Source of the DNA: Gammaproteobacteria bacterium
GTDB taxonomy: Bacteria; Pseudomonadota; Gammaproteobacteria; Ga0077536
Reading direction: 5' to 3'
Length of the DNA stretch: 33,699 nucleotides
Assembly (NCBI GenBank): GCA_947450495.1
Contig: CANFVX010000004.1
Location: 1 to 33,699 of the forward strand
A program made the translations under genes and the position numbers. This document shows, in pieces, positions 25,027 to 33,045 of this stretch. Every line of letters begins with the position of its first letter. Position 1 is the first letter of the stretch. A model generated the notes under the pieces. It saw only the letters and a program-made list of their open reading frames with translations. It ran no database searches and was not told the origin of the DNA.

Positions 25027-25650
25027 TTAGACCTGCGCGACCCGACGCTTGCGACGCCCGCCGAGCCCCAGCACGCCGCTGCCGAGCAGCAGCAGCGAGG
25101 CCGGTAGCGGCACGGGCTGAGCGTCCACTTTCACGGAGAGGGTGGTGCCGCTCAAGCCCTGATAGGCAGCGCCCGTGTTGAACGCATAGCCCAGCGCCGG
25201 CGCGGTGCCGCCAGCGGCGCCCGTGCTCAGTTCGAGGCCAGCGGTCGTGTCATCGGTGCCAACTTCAAACGCCGCCCAGTAGTTGCCCGCCGCGAGGCCG
25301 GTGAGCGACAGACCGGAGACGCCGTTGTAGCCGTCGCCATTCCAGGTCGCTTGCCAGGTCCCGATTTGGGTGCCGGGCAGGCTGCCGCTACCGTCGGCCG
25401 CGTAGAGCGCCACCGAGAAGGTGTCGCCCACGGTGCCGCCGGTGAGGTAGGCCTGAAGGCTATTGAGGGCCTGACCGTCGGCCAGCGAGAATGCTGCCGC
25501 CGCGAAATCGCTGCCGTCCAGCATGATCGGCGCGCCGCTGCCGGGGGTGCCGGTGTCGAGCACCAGTGCCGCGTGCGCGGCGCCGGTGCTGGCCAGCAGG
25601 GCCAGGCCCAGCAGCGCACGATGCATGCGCGGTGAGTGTTGCTTGCTCAT
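25027..25650 (-). CDS. PEP-CTERM-like secreted protein
   Basis: This 207-residue protein has a signal peptide (MHRALLGLALLASTGAAHA) and a body rich in Gly, Ala, Ser and Thr. The body resembles choice-of-anchor beta-sandwich proteins (LNSLQAYLTGGTVGDTFSVALYAADGSGSLPG). The C-terminus VPLPASLLLLGSGVLGLGGRRKRR has the three parts of a PEP-CTERM sorting signal: a VPLPA variant of VPEP, a membrane helix and an Arg-rich tail. Exosortase would cleave it and export the protein, but no exosortase gene is in the window. I chose the ATG at 25650 (Shine-Dalgarno aagggg) over the GTG at 25659. It begins 12 bases after phosphoesterase copy 2, so both are probably on one transcript. Confidence 0.88.
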   Translation of the reverse strand: MSKQHSPRMHRALLGLALLASTGAAHAALVLDTGTPGSGAPIMLDGSDFAAAAFSLADGQALNSLQAYLTGGTVGDTFSVALYAADGSGSLPGTQIGTWQATWNGDGYNGVSGLSLTGLAAGNYWAAFEVGTDDTTAGLELSTGAAGGTAPALGYAFNTGAAYQGLSGTTLSVKVDAQPVPLPASLLLLGSGVLGLGGRRKRRVAQV

Positions 25651-25662
25651 GTGCTGCACCCC

Positions 25663-27012
25663 TTACTGGAAGTTGGCGACGGACTGGATTTTAGTCGTCG
25701 GGCCAAAGGTGTTGCTGAAGCCGTAGAGGTCCATATCCACCTTGCCGCTCTGATGCACCTTGACCAGCGCCCAAGCGTACCAGCGGTCGTATTGGCTGGC
25801 GGTCGCCGGCTCGGACGAGCAGGACGTGGCCGCACCACCGGCGGTCGTGCCGGCGCAGCTGCGCTTGGCGTCGAACGGCGAACCGCCGGAACCCACCAGC
25901 ACCTGCCAGGGGTTCTTGCTGGTGTAAGTGTTGGTCGGATCCGCGTACTGGGCGACGCTGGTGGTGTGCTCGTGGCCGCAGAAGTAGGCGCCGTTGTACT
26001 GCGCCATCAGCTTCCAGAAGGCATTACGTGGGGCGACGTCCGCATCCAGACCGCCGGCCGCAATCGAACCGCTCGCCTGATAGTTGTACGTGAACGCCAT
26101 TTTGTGGCCGAACACGAAGTACTTCACAGCCTTGCCGGCGGTGACACCACGGGCGGCGGCGGCGCTGAAGTCGCTCGTCAACCAGCTGGTCGGGGCGTGG
26201 CCGTCGTTGCCGGTCGGGTCGGTATTGATCACGGCGAAGTGCAGGATGGCGCCGCCGGTTTCAAGATCGAACGAGTAGGTGAGGAAGGACTGGTCGGTGC
26301 CGCCGGTGGTGTCCGCCGTCTGCGGGGCGCTGGCCTGCGTCAAGCCGCTGACGTTGGTCGGGGTCTTGCCGACGATGCTGCTGAAGCGCTGGTTGGCGGT
26401 CAGGTCGCCAATCAGGTCGCTCATGTTGGCGCGGAAGGCGTTTTCGTTGTCGACGGTGGACTTCTTGTCGCCGTTGGCGCAGGCCACACCGTTCTTGGAG
26501 ATCGCGTTTTTGCACTGGGTCTCGTGGTTACCCGGCACCGGCATCATGTAGGTGCCGGTTTCCAGCGCGTTCGCCGCCATGCCGCGCCAGAAGGCGTACT
26601 GCACATAGAGCTGGGTAATGTCGGAGTTCACGACCGTGCTGATGGACGGGGCGGTGGACCAGCTGGCCGGCACGACCGGGTTCACATAGCCCATGATCAT
26701 GTCGCCGTTGATGAAGAACATCTTCGGCTTCTGGGCCTGCACGCTGCGCAGGATGCGGCCCCAGGCCTTGGAGTTTTGCAGCCAGATTTTGTCCTGGGTC
26801 AGCAGTTTGCCGCCAACGGTGGCCGGCGGGAGAATCTGGGTGGCGTCCGGGGAATCCGGGTCCTGACGGGTGTCGCCAACCGTGGCGAAGGAAAAGACGA
26901 CCGGGTCGGTTTCGACGGCATACGCGGCGGTGCCGACGGTGGCCATCACGGTGCCGAGCGCGAAGCCGGCGACGAGCCGCTTCAAGGCGGACTTGGGCTG
27001 GGAAACGAGCAT
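25663..27012 (-). CDS. Secreted metallophosphoesterase, copy 2
   Basis: This 449-residue paralogue of copy 1 has the same signal peptide type (LKRLVAGFALGTVMATVGTAAYA) and motifs: TVGDTRQD, FINGDMIMGY, PVPGNHETQ, YFVFGHKMAF and YFCGHEHTT. The block from DKIWLQNSKAWGR to FFINGDMIMGY is identical in both. Differences cluster in surface-like stretches such as the end of the first third and the KRSCAGTTAGG loop. Cysteines near the C-terminus are conserved in both, consistent with a secreted, disulfide-bonded protein. The track start at 27138 is too early. The ATG at 27012 has a caggag Shine-Dalgarno and begins the signal peptide. It is followed at once by the PEP-CTERM gene. Confidence 0.9.
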   Translation of the reverse strand: MLVSQPKSALKRLVAGFALGTVMATVGTAAYAVETDPVVFSFATVGDTRQDPDSPDATQILPPATVGGKLLTQDKIWLQNSKAWGRILRSVQAQKPKMFFINGDMIMGYVNPVVPASWSTAPSISTVVNSDITQLYVQYAFWRGMAANALETGTYMMPVPGNHETQCKNAISKNGVACANGDKKSTVDNENAFRANMSDLIGDLTANQRFSSIVGKTPTNVSGLTQASAPQTADTTGGTDQSFLTYSFDLETGGAILHFAVINTDPTGNDGHAPTSWLTSDFSAAAARGVTAGKAVKYFVFGHKMAFTYNYQASGSIAAGGLDADVAPRNAFWKLMAQYNGAYFCGHEHTTSVAQYADPTNTYTSKNPWQVLVGSGGSPFDAKRSCAGTTAGGAATSCSSEPATASQYDRWYAWALVKVHQSGKVDMDLYGFSNTFGPTTKIQSVANFQ

Positions 27013-27254
27013 TGCAGTACTCCTGAATGTTGGGGCTTGTGGATTGGAGCTCCGTCCCGGATTAGCGGGCACGGCTCCCCGAACGACAGGTGACAAGCAA
27101 TGACGCCACCCTGCCTCCGGCCTCCTGATTCTGGCCAAGTGTTATGACGAGCCTGAGACCGCAGGCTGAAGATTCGGCCTAAAAATTTGCGGCTACCAGG
27201 CGCGATGGCCGGTGCGCATTGAGGACTCTCCCGCCGCGGCGGCGCCCTCCGCGC

Positions 27255-29006
27255 TCAGACCGGCAGTTCGCCGCCCTCACGCTGCAGCCGATGCAGCCGG
27301 GCATAGCTCCCGCCGGCGGCGATGAGTTGCTGATGGGAGCCCTGCTCGACGATCCGGCCGTGTTCGATAACGACGATGCGGTCGCAGGCTTCGATGGTCG
27401 AGAGCCGGTGGGCCACGATGAGACAGGTGCGGCCCTTACGGAGCACACCCAGCGCCTGCTGGATGCGGCGCTCGGATTCGGCGTCGAGCGCGGAGGTCGC
27501 TTCATCCAGAATCAGAATCGGCGCGTCTTTCAGCAGCGCGCGCGCAATCGCCAGCCGTTGGCGCTGACCGCCCGAGAGTCGCAGCCCATCGTCGCCGATC
27601 ACGGTCTCGAAGCCGCGCGGCAGGGCCTGCACGAAGTCGGTCACGAAGGCGGCCTCGGCGGCGGCGGCAATCTCGGCGTCGGATTTCGTCCGCAGGCTGC
27701 CATAGGCGATGTTGTGGGCGACGGTGTCGTTAAACAGCACGACATGCTGGCCGACGTAGGCGATGGTCTCGCGCAAGCCGGCTAAGTCCAGCGTGTCGAT
27801 GGGAATGTCGTCGATGAGAATCCGCCCGGCCTGCGGCACATAAAAGCGCGGCACCAGATTCACCAGACTGGTTTTACCGCCGCCCGACGCGCCGACCAGC
27901 GCCACCGATTCGCCGGCGGCGATCTCAAGATTGAGGTCGCTCAGAATCAGCCGGTTGTCGTAGCCGAAGTTCACGTGCTCAAAGCGGATGGCGCCTCGCA
28001 CGGTGTCCGGCAGGCGGGCGGTGCCGCCCGTTTCCGGGGTTTCGTCCATCAGCGCGAAAAAGCTCTCGCTCGCGGCGAGGCCGCGCTGCAGGTGCTCATT
28101 TACGCCCGTGACCCGCTTGATGGGCGCCAGCAGCATCGCGGTCGCGGCCACGAACGAGACGAAATCCCCGCGCGAGAGCTGGCCGGCGGCCGCTTCCTTC
28201 AAGGCAAACGCCATCATCACCCCAAGCCCCAGCGCGATGATGACCTGCAGCGCGGGCTCGGTGCCGGCGGCGGTGCCGATGACTTTCATCTGCAGCTTGC
28301 GCGCGTTGTTGATAGCGCGCCCGAAGCGCTCGGTCTCGTAGGCCTGCCCGCCGAACACTTTGACATCGCGCTGCCCGCCGATGGCTTCCTCGGTGACGAT
28401 AGTGATCTCGCCCATCGAGTCCTGAAGCCGCCGGCTGCTGCTGCGCAGGCGCTGGGACACGCGGCTGATGAGCAGCGCGATAAACGGCCCCATCACGAGC
28501 AGGAACAGCGCCAGGCGCCAGTTCAGAAACAGCATGTAGCCGGTAAGCGCCACCAGCAGCACGGTGTCTTTGACCAGCACGGTCAGCACGTGGGTGGCGG
28601 CCTGCGCGACCTGGGTCACATCGAAGGTGAACTTGGACATCAACTCCCCGGCTGCCCGCTGGTCGTAGAAGCGGGCCGGGAGGGTGATGAGCGCGCTGAA
28701 CATTTCGCGGCGGATATCCCGCATCACGCGCTGAGCGACGTCCGCCAGCCCCACGGTAGCGACATAGCTCAAGCCCCCGCGAACGGCGAGCAAAACAGTG
28801 AGCGCGAGCGGGATGAGCAAGAGCTGCAGGCCGCGATCGGCGCCAAATTCATGGTCCACCAGATAGCGCAGGAAGGCCGGGAGCACCCATTCGGTGGAAC
28901 CCAGCGCCACCATGCCGAGCAGAGACCCCAGAAAGACGGTCCGATACGGTTTGAGGTAGGCGAGTAGTCTGAGGTATAGCCGGGTGCTGTCGGTCGCGGG
29001 ATCCAT
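27255..29006 (-). CDS. msbA: Lipid A/lipid flippase ABC transporter MsbA
   Basis: This 583-residue half-transporter fuses a six-helix membrane domain to an ATPase and works as a homodimer in the inner membrane. It flips core lipid A to the periplasmic face. Walker A GASGGGKTS is near residue 372, the ABC signature LSGGQRQRLAIARALL is near 477, and Walker B ILILDEATSALD follows. The membrane domain contains FYDQRAAGELMSKFTFDVTQVA and EEAIGGQRDVKVFGGQ, both MsbA-like. The track start at 29153 overruns into the prk region. The ATG at 29006 (MDPATDSTRLYLRLLAYLKPYR) gives the normal length. lpxK, its usual neighbour, is not next to it. It is divergent from prk. Confidence 0.9.
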   Translation of the reverse strand: MDPATDSTRLYLRLLAYLKPYRTVFLGSLLGMVALGSTEWVLPAFLRYLVDHEFGADRGLQLLLIPLALTVLLAVRGGLSYVATVGLADVAQRVMRDIRREMFSALITLPARFYDQRAAGELMSKFTFDVTQVAQAATHVLTVLVKDTVLLVALTGYMLFLNWRLALFLLVMGPFIALLISRVSQRLRSSSRRLQDSMGEITIVTEEAIGGQRDVKVFGGQAYETERFGRAINNARKLQMKVIGTAAGTEPALQVIIALGLGVMMAFALKEAAAGQLSRGDFVSFVAATAMLLAPIKRVTGVNEHLQRGLAASESFFALMDETPETGGTARLPDTVRGAIRFEHVNFGYDNRLILSDLNLEIAAGESVALVGASGGGKTSLVNLVPRFYVPQAGRILIDDIPIDTLDLAGLRETIAYVGQHVVLFNDTVAHNIAYGSLRTKSDAEIAAAAEAAFVTDFVQALPRGFETVIGDDGLRLSGGQRQRLAIARALLKDAPILILDEATSALDAESERRIQQALGVLRKGRTCLIVAHRLSTIEACDRIVVIEHGRIVEQGSHQQLIAAGGSYARLHRLQREGGELPV

Positions 29007-29085
29007 CACGCTACTATGCCCAAGGCCCTGCCGGTTTGCACCCCGCGGCGGCCAGGCGCAAGCGATACCGAGAGGCTTCCCGCCC

Positions 29086-29973
29086 ATGAGTGAAAAACAT
29101 CCCATCGTTGCGGTGACCGGCTCGTCCGGCGCTGGTACTTCCAGCGTCACCACCGCGTTTGAGCATATCTTCCAGCGTCAGCGTCTCAGCGCGGCGTGGA
29201 TTGAGGGCGATAGCCTGCATCGACACGATCGCGCCCGCATGGCCCGCGAGGTGGAGCTTGCGGCGCAGGAAGGCCGCACGCTCACCCACTTCGGGCCGGA
29301 CGGCAATCTGTTTAACGAGCTCGTCGAACTCTTCCGGGGCTATGGCGAGACCGGCACCGGACGGCGACGGCATTATCTGCATACGCCGGAAGACGCGCTC
29401 GAGCACGGCGGCGATCCCGGCACTTTCACCCCCTGGGAAGCGCTGCCCGAGCACTCCGATTTGCTGTTCTACGAGGGCCTGCACGGCGGTCTGGTGACCG
29501 AAGACCACAACGTCGCCCGTCACGTCGACCTGCTGATTGGCGTGGTGCCGATCATCAATCTCGAGTGGATCCAGAAAATTCATCGCGACCGCGCCGTGCG
29601 CGGCTACAGCGCCGAGACCGCCACGCAGATGATCCTCCGCCGCATGCCCGACTACGTGCACTACATCTGCCCGCAGTTCTCGCGCACGGATATCAATTTC
29701 CAGCGCATCCCGACTATCGATACCTCGAACCCCTTCACCGCCAGCGAAATCCCCACCAACGACGAAAGCATGGTGGTGATCCAGATTGCCAATCTGCAGA
29801 AGTTAAAGCCGGATTTCCGCGCCCTGCTGGAGATGCTGCAGGGCTCGTTCATGTCGCGGCCAGATACGCTGGTGGTGCCGGCGGGCAAGAACGTGTTTGC
29901 GATGGAGCTCCTGCTGGCGCCGGCGATCGGGCGCCTGATCGAGCGCCGCAACCAGATCCGCGCCGGGTGCTAA
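29086..29973 (+). CDS. Phosphoribulokinase, PrkB type
   Basis: This 295-residue proteobacterial-type phosphoribulokinase phosphorylates ribulose 5-phosphate to the 1,5-bisphosphate with ATP. The P-loop is TGSSGAGTSS (residues 11-20). Other family blocks are IEGDSLHRHDRARM, HFGPDGNLFNELVELFRGYGETGTGRRRHYLHTPEDA, LLFYEGLHGG and IPIINLEWIQKIHRD-like VVPIINLEWIQKIHRDRAVRGYSAE. I chose the ATG at 29086; the track start at 28984 lies inside msbA. Escherichia coli and many other gammaproteobacteria carry prkB without Rubisco, so the gene alone does not show autotrophy. Its stop overlaps that of hemY by three bases on the opposite strand. Confidence 0.93.
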   Translation: MSEKHPIVAVTGSSGAGTSSVTTAFEHIFQRQRLSAAWIEGDSLHRHDRARMAREVELAAQEGRTLTHFGPDGNLFNELVELFRGYGETGTGRRRHYLHTPEDALEHGGDPGTFTPWEALPEHSDLLFYEGLHGGLVTEDHNVARHVDLLIGVVPIINLEWIQKIHRDRAVRGYSAETATQMILRRMPDYVHYICPQFSRTDINFQRIPTIDTSNPFTASEIPTNDESMVVIQIANLQKLKPDFRALLEMLQGSFMSRPDTLVVPAGKNVFAMELLLAPAIGRLIERRNQIRAGC

Positions 29974-31187
29974 TCCAGTACGCCGCCCAACTGTAGGAGC
30001 GGCGGTTCGCGGCCGAGGGCGGCCGACGTGGCGTGTTCGAGTCCGCGCTGACGGTACTGTTGTGCCAGCCGGGTGTCGCCCAATTCATCGCAGGCGTCGG
30101 CCAGCAGGCGCCAGACCAGCGGCGAGGGGGCGAGCCTGCTCAAGGTTTCCAGATAGGCCCGCGCCTTGCCCCACAGTTGCTGTGAAAGACACAAGCGACC
30201 CAGGCTCAGCAGTAGCGCCGGATCTTCCTGATGCTGTTCGAGCCAGCGTTCGGCACGTGCCAGCGCGCCGCGCACTTCATTGCCGTCCAGATCGCCGTAG
30301 AGGGCGATGAGTCGCGTGTGCCATTGGGTGCTGAGTGCCTTGCGCAGCACTTCTTCCGCGCCGGCCTGACTCCCCGCCTTGAGCAGGGCGCGGGCGTAGA
30401 CGGCAACGATGGCCGGGTTCTCGCGCAGTCGCCGGGCCAGCCCTGACCACACGCGGGCCAGCTCCGCCGGCACGCTGGCTACCGCTTCCAGCCGGCGCAC
30501 CGCCAGCTCGGTCTCCAGTTCATCGAGTCGCGCCGGCGGATGTACCTTGCGTTTGCGGAGCACGGGCAGGAGCGACTGCAGGTCGGCAAATCGACCCTGC
30601 AGGGTGAGCAGCCGCTGGCGCAGCAGCAAGACCTGAGGCTGCTCGCCGTGACGGACCAGCAGCGGCGCGAGGGCCGCGTCGGCGGCGACCAAATCGCCGT
30701 CGTCCAACAGCATCTCCGTACGTCGAATGCCCAGTGCGAGCGCGGATTCTTTGGTGTCGCCGGTGGCCAGCGCCAGCAGCGCATCGCGTCGTCCGCTGGC
30801 CTGCTGGGCGTGGGCCGCCTGCGCCGCCGCCAGATATTGCAGGGTGGAACGCTCACCGCCACGGCCGAGCAGGCGTTCGGCGCGCGGATAGTCGCCGGCC
30901 ACCAGCGCCAGCAAGCCCGATTCCAGCCGCTCGCCGGCCAAGCGGCGCGCCCGCGCCTGCCGCCAGCGCCGGAAGCGGGAACGAATGGTGAGCAGCCGCC
31001 AGGCCTGACGCAGCAGCCAGCTGAGCAACAAAGCGCCCACCACCGCGAGCACTACAAACAGGCTGAGACTGAGCCGCAGCGAGGTGCCGTCAACGCTAAT
31101 TGCGACCACGCCCGGATGGGCGGCAATCAGCTGACCCAGCGCCACCGCGCCGGCCAGCGCGGCCAGTGCCAGCAGCAGGAACTTCAA
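29970..31187 (-). CDS. hemY: Heme biosynthesis-associated protein HemY
   Basis: This 405-residue inner-membrane TPR protein belongs to the gammaproteobacterial HemY family and is not the Bacillus protoporphyrinogen oxidase of the same name. Two N-terminal membrane segments (FLLLALAALAGAVALGQLIA and SLFVVLAVVGALLLSWLL) enclose a short periplasmic loop, and helical repeats follow. Typical stretches are YLAAAQAAHAQQASGRRDALL and GRLCLSQQLWGKARAYLE. Its role in tetrapyrrole metabolism is not defined, but it is always linked to hemX and hemD. The start overlaps the hemX stop (ATGA). The stop codon lies within the prk stop codon on the other strand. Confidence 0.93.
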   Translation of the reverse strand: MKFLLLALAALAGAVALGQLIAAHPGVVAISVDGTSLRLSLSLFVVLAVVGALLLSWLLRQAWRLLTIRSRFRRWRQARARRLAGERLESGLLALVAGDYPRAERLLGRGGERSTLQYLAAAQAAHAQQASGRRDALLALATGDTKESALALGIRRTEMLLDDGDLVAADAALAPLLVRHGEQPQVLLLRQRLLTLQGRFADLQSLLPVLRKRKVHPPARLDELETELAVRRLEAVASVPAELARVWSGLARRLRENPAIVAVYARALLKAGSQAGAEEVLRKALSTQWHTRLIALYGDLDGNEVRGALARAERWLEQHQEDPALLLSLGRLCLSQQLWGKARAYLETLSRLAPSPLVWRLLADACDELGDTRLAQQYRQRGLEHATSAALGREPPLLQLGGVLD

Positions 31188-32215
31188 GGCGCGGCCTCGG
31201 CCCGCGCGGCCGTGGCGGCATCCGGCGCGCCAAGGGCAGGCAGATCAGGGTTGAGGTCTATCCCCATCAGGCTCGCGAGCCGCCGGGTCGCGTCCTGCAC
31301 TTCAGGGGCGGCAGGATCGAAGCCTTCGGCGATTGCGGCTTGCGCCGCCTGCAGGGCTTCGTCGCGGGTGGTCATGTCGCGCGCCAGCACGGCCAGGCGG
31401 GCGGCTTCCAGACTCAGACGCAGACGCTCGCGGGCGAGGCTCGCGTGCATCGGGTCGAGCAAGGGGTCGCCACTACTGCCGAGCTTCCGAATCTCGACCA
31501 GCGAGCGCAGGTCATGCCAGATGGCATCAAGCACGCTGCGCCAGCCGATGGTCTCCCCCGCAACCGGTGCCGCATCTTCCGGCGCGGTGGCCGGCGTGGT
31601 CGGGAGCGCCGCCACCGGCCACTCGCGACTCGCGCGGGCCAGCTCGCCGAAGCTGCTCGCCATGCCGGTGAGGTCGGCGTCGTGAAACGCGCCGAGCTGC
31701 GCGAGGTCGCGCGCAATCGCCAGGCCCAGCGCTGAGTCCGGTGCCGACAGCCTTGCGCGGGCCAGATTGAGCGCCGCGCTGGCGCCGGCGATGTCGCGGG
31801 CCAGTTGCAAGCGTTGTTCGGCGAGCCCGATGAGGGCGGTGGCATCATTCAGCGCGAGTTGCGCGAAGACGTTGCCATCAACTTTGGGCAGCTCGGCTTG
31901 CGCAGCCTGCGCGGCGGCGAGCGCGGTCAGTTTGGCTTCCAGCGCCGAAAAGCGCTCATCCATACTCGTCGCCGCGTCACGCTGAGCGCTCAGGGTGGTC
32001 TGGGCGCTCGCCAGTGCGTTCTGCGCGGAGGCTTTGGCCTGTGAGAGTTGACTGACTTCTGCCTCCAGCGCGGCAACTTTGGCGTCGGCGGTGTCGGTGG
32101 CGCGCTGCCAGAGCACGAAGCCCCCGGCGCCTGCGGCAATCACCGGCAGGAGTAGCAGCCACCGGCGCGACTTGCGCGGGGCGGCGGGCGGGGTGAGGGC
32201 TGCGTTATCGTTCAT
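31184..32215 (-). CDS. hemX: HemX membrane protein
   Basis: This 343-residue protein belongs to the HemX family. Databases often call it uroporphyrinogen-III methyltransferase, but it lacks the SAM-binding methylase domain, so that label should not be carried over. It has one N-terminal membrane segment (RRWLLLLPVIAAGAGGFVLW), a long coiled-coil region rich in Ala, Gln and Ser (residues about 45-95), and a helical periplasmic domain with EQRLQLARDIAGASAALNLARARL. It is coupled to both neighbours: its start lies 11 bases inside hemD and its stop overlaps hemY. Confidence 0.92.
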   Translation of the reverse strand: MNDNAALTPPAAPRKSRRWLLLLPVIAAGAGGFVLWQRATDTADAKVAALEAEVSQLSQAKASAQNALASAQTTLSAQRDAATSMDERFSALEAKLTALAAAQAAQAELPKVDGNVFAQLALNDATALIGLAEQRLQLARDIAGASAALNLARARLSAPDSALGLAIARDLAQLGAFHDADLTGMASSFGELARASREWPVAALPTTPATAPEDAAPVAGETIGWRSVLDAIWHDLRSLVEIRKLGSSGDPLLDPMHASLARERLRLSLEAARLAVLARDMTTRDEALQAAQAAIAEGFDPAAPEVQDATRRLASLMGIDLNPDLPALGAPDAATAARAEAAP

Positions 32216-33005
32216 CGGCCACCCAGCGCTCGATGGCGTTCAGCAGGCTCGCGTCGGCCGGGCTCTCGACCACCACGGGTTCGCGGCTGAAGCCGAGGCG
32301 TTCCACTTCCTGCGCGGTGCGGGCGCCCGCCACGAGCAGCGGCATGGTGTAGAGCATGTCGAGATTCTCCTGATCGATTTGCGCTGCCAGATGGGTCAGC
32401 GACTCGAGACTGGTGATAAGCCCAAGGTCTGGCCGCTCGACCCCGTTGGCGCGCAGGATGTCGGCCAAGGGTTCGACCGGCGGGGTGCGCGCGTAGACCT
32501 CACAGTAATCGACCGTCGCGCCGCGCTGTAGCAGTTTCTGGGCGAGCAGTTCGCGGCCCCCAACGCCACGCACGATTAAGACCCGTTTGCCGGCAATTGC
32601 GCTGCCGGCGAGGCCCGGCAGTTTGAGCAAGCCTTCGCTGGTGAAGTCGGTGGGCGGGCTGATGACCTTGGCCACGCCCAGCCCCTTTAACTGCGACTCA
32701 CTGCCGCCACCCACCGCGTAGACCGTGCAGTGGGCCAGTGACTGACCCATCTCATGGATCAGTCGAACCCCGAATTCAGCGGCGTTGCGACTCACAAAAA
32801 TCACCACCTGATACTCGGCCAGTCGCGCGATGAGCGCGCGCGGCGCCGGCTCATGCCCGCGGCCCTGAATCACGATCATCGGCGCGAAGATGGCCTTGCC
32901 GCCCCGCTCGGCGATGGCGTTCAGCAGCGTTTGCGCCTGCTCTGCCGGCCGGGTGACGAGAATCGAGTAGCCCTCAAGGCTGCGGGCCTGCCCGTCGCCG
33001 CTCAT
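32205..33005 (-). CDS. hemD: Uroporphyrinogen-III synthase HemD
   Basis: HemD closes hydroxymethylbilane with inversion of ring D to give uroporphyrinogen III, the branch point to heme, siroheme and cobalamin. The 266-residue protein shows the two-lobed family pattern: ILVTRPAEQAQTLLNAIAERGG at the start, VVIFVSRNAAEFGV, TVYAVGGGSESQLKGLGV and the C-terminal LGLITSLESLTHLAAQI. HemD sequences are weakly conserved, and the position between hemC and hemX supports the call. I chose the ATG at 33005; the track start at 33125 lies inside hemC. A weak Shine-Dalgarno (ggaag) precedes it. Confidence 0.93.
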   Translation of the reverse strand: MSGDGQARSLEGYSILVTRPAEQAQTLLNAIAERGGKAIFAPMIVIQGRGHEPAPRALIARLAEYQVVIFVSRNAAEFGVRLIHEMGQSLAHCTVYAVGGGSESQLKGLGVAKVISPPTDFTSEGLLKLPGLAGSAIAGKRVLIVRGVGGRELLAQKLLQRGATVDYCEVYARTPPVEPLADILRANGVERPDLGLITSLESLTHLAAQIDQENLDMLYTMPLLVAGARTAQEVERLGFSREPVVVESPADASLLNAIERWVADER

Positions 33006-33045
33006 GCAGCGAGCTTCCGGGCGAAGATAGCGTGCAGCGCGTTCA

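Larger units (their letters stand above)
23371..27012. repeat. Direct repeat formed by two paralogous phosphoesterase genes
   Basis: Bases 23371-24720 and 25663-27012 are same-strand copies of equal length (1350 bases), separated by 942 bases that hold the PEP-CTERM gene. Long stretches match base for base, including third codon positions, for example around 24400-24450 and 26690-26740. Recombination between them could delete the middle gene. Confidence 0.88.

Noticed and set aside
25636-27093. 485-residue plus-strand ORF opposite phosphoesterase copy 2, with a similar one opposite copy 1 (23674-24693)
   Set aside because: The similarity of the two antisense frames follows from the duplication of the real genes. 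It is not evidence of coding.
27231-27242. Palindrome ccgccgcggcgg upstream of the phosphoesterase unit, near the msbA stop
   Set aside because: Short GC palindromes are expected by chance at this GC content, and it is not placed like a terminator with a T tract.
31184-32215. HemX as a uroporphyrinogen-III C-methyltransferase
   Set aside because: The sequence has no SAM-binding methylase domain, only a membrane anchor, a coiled coil and a helical region. The enzyme name is a common database carry-over.
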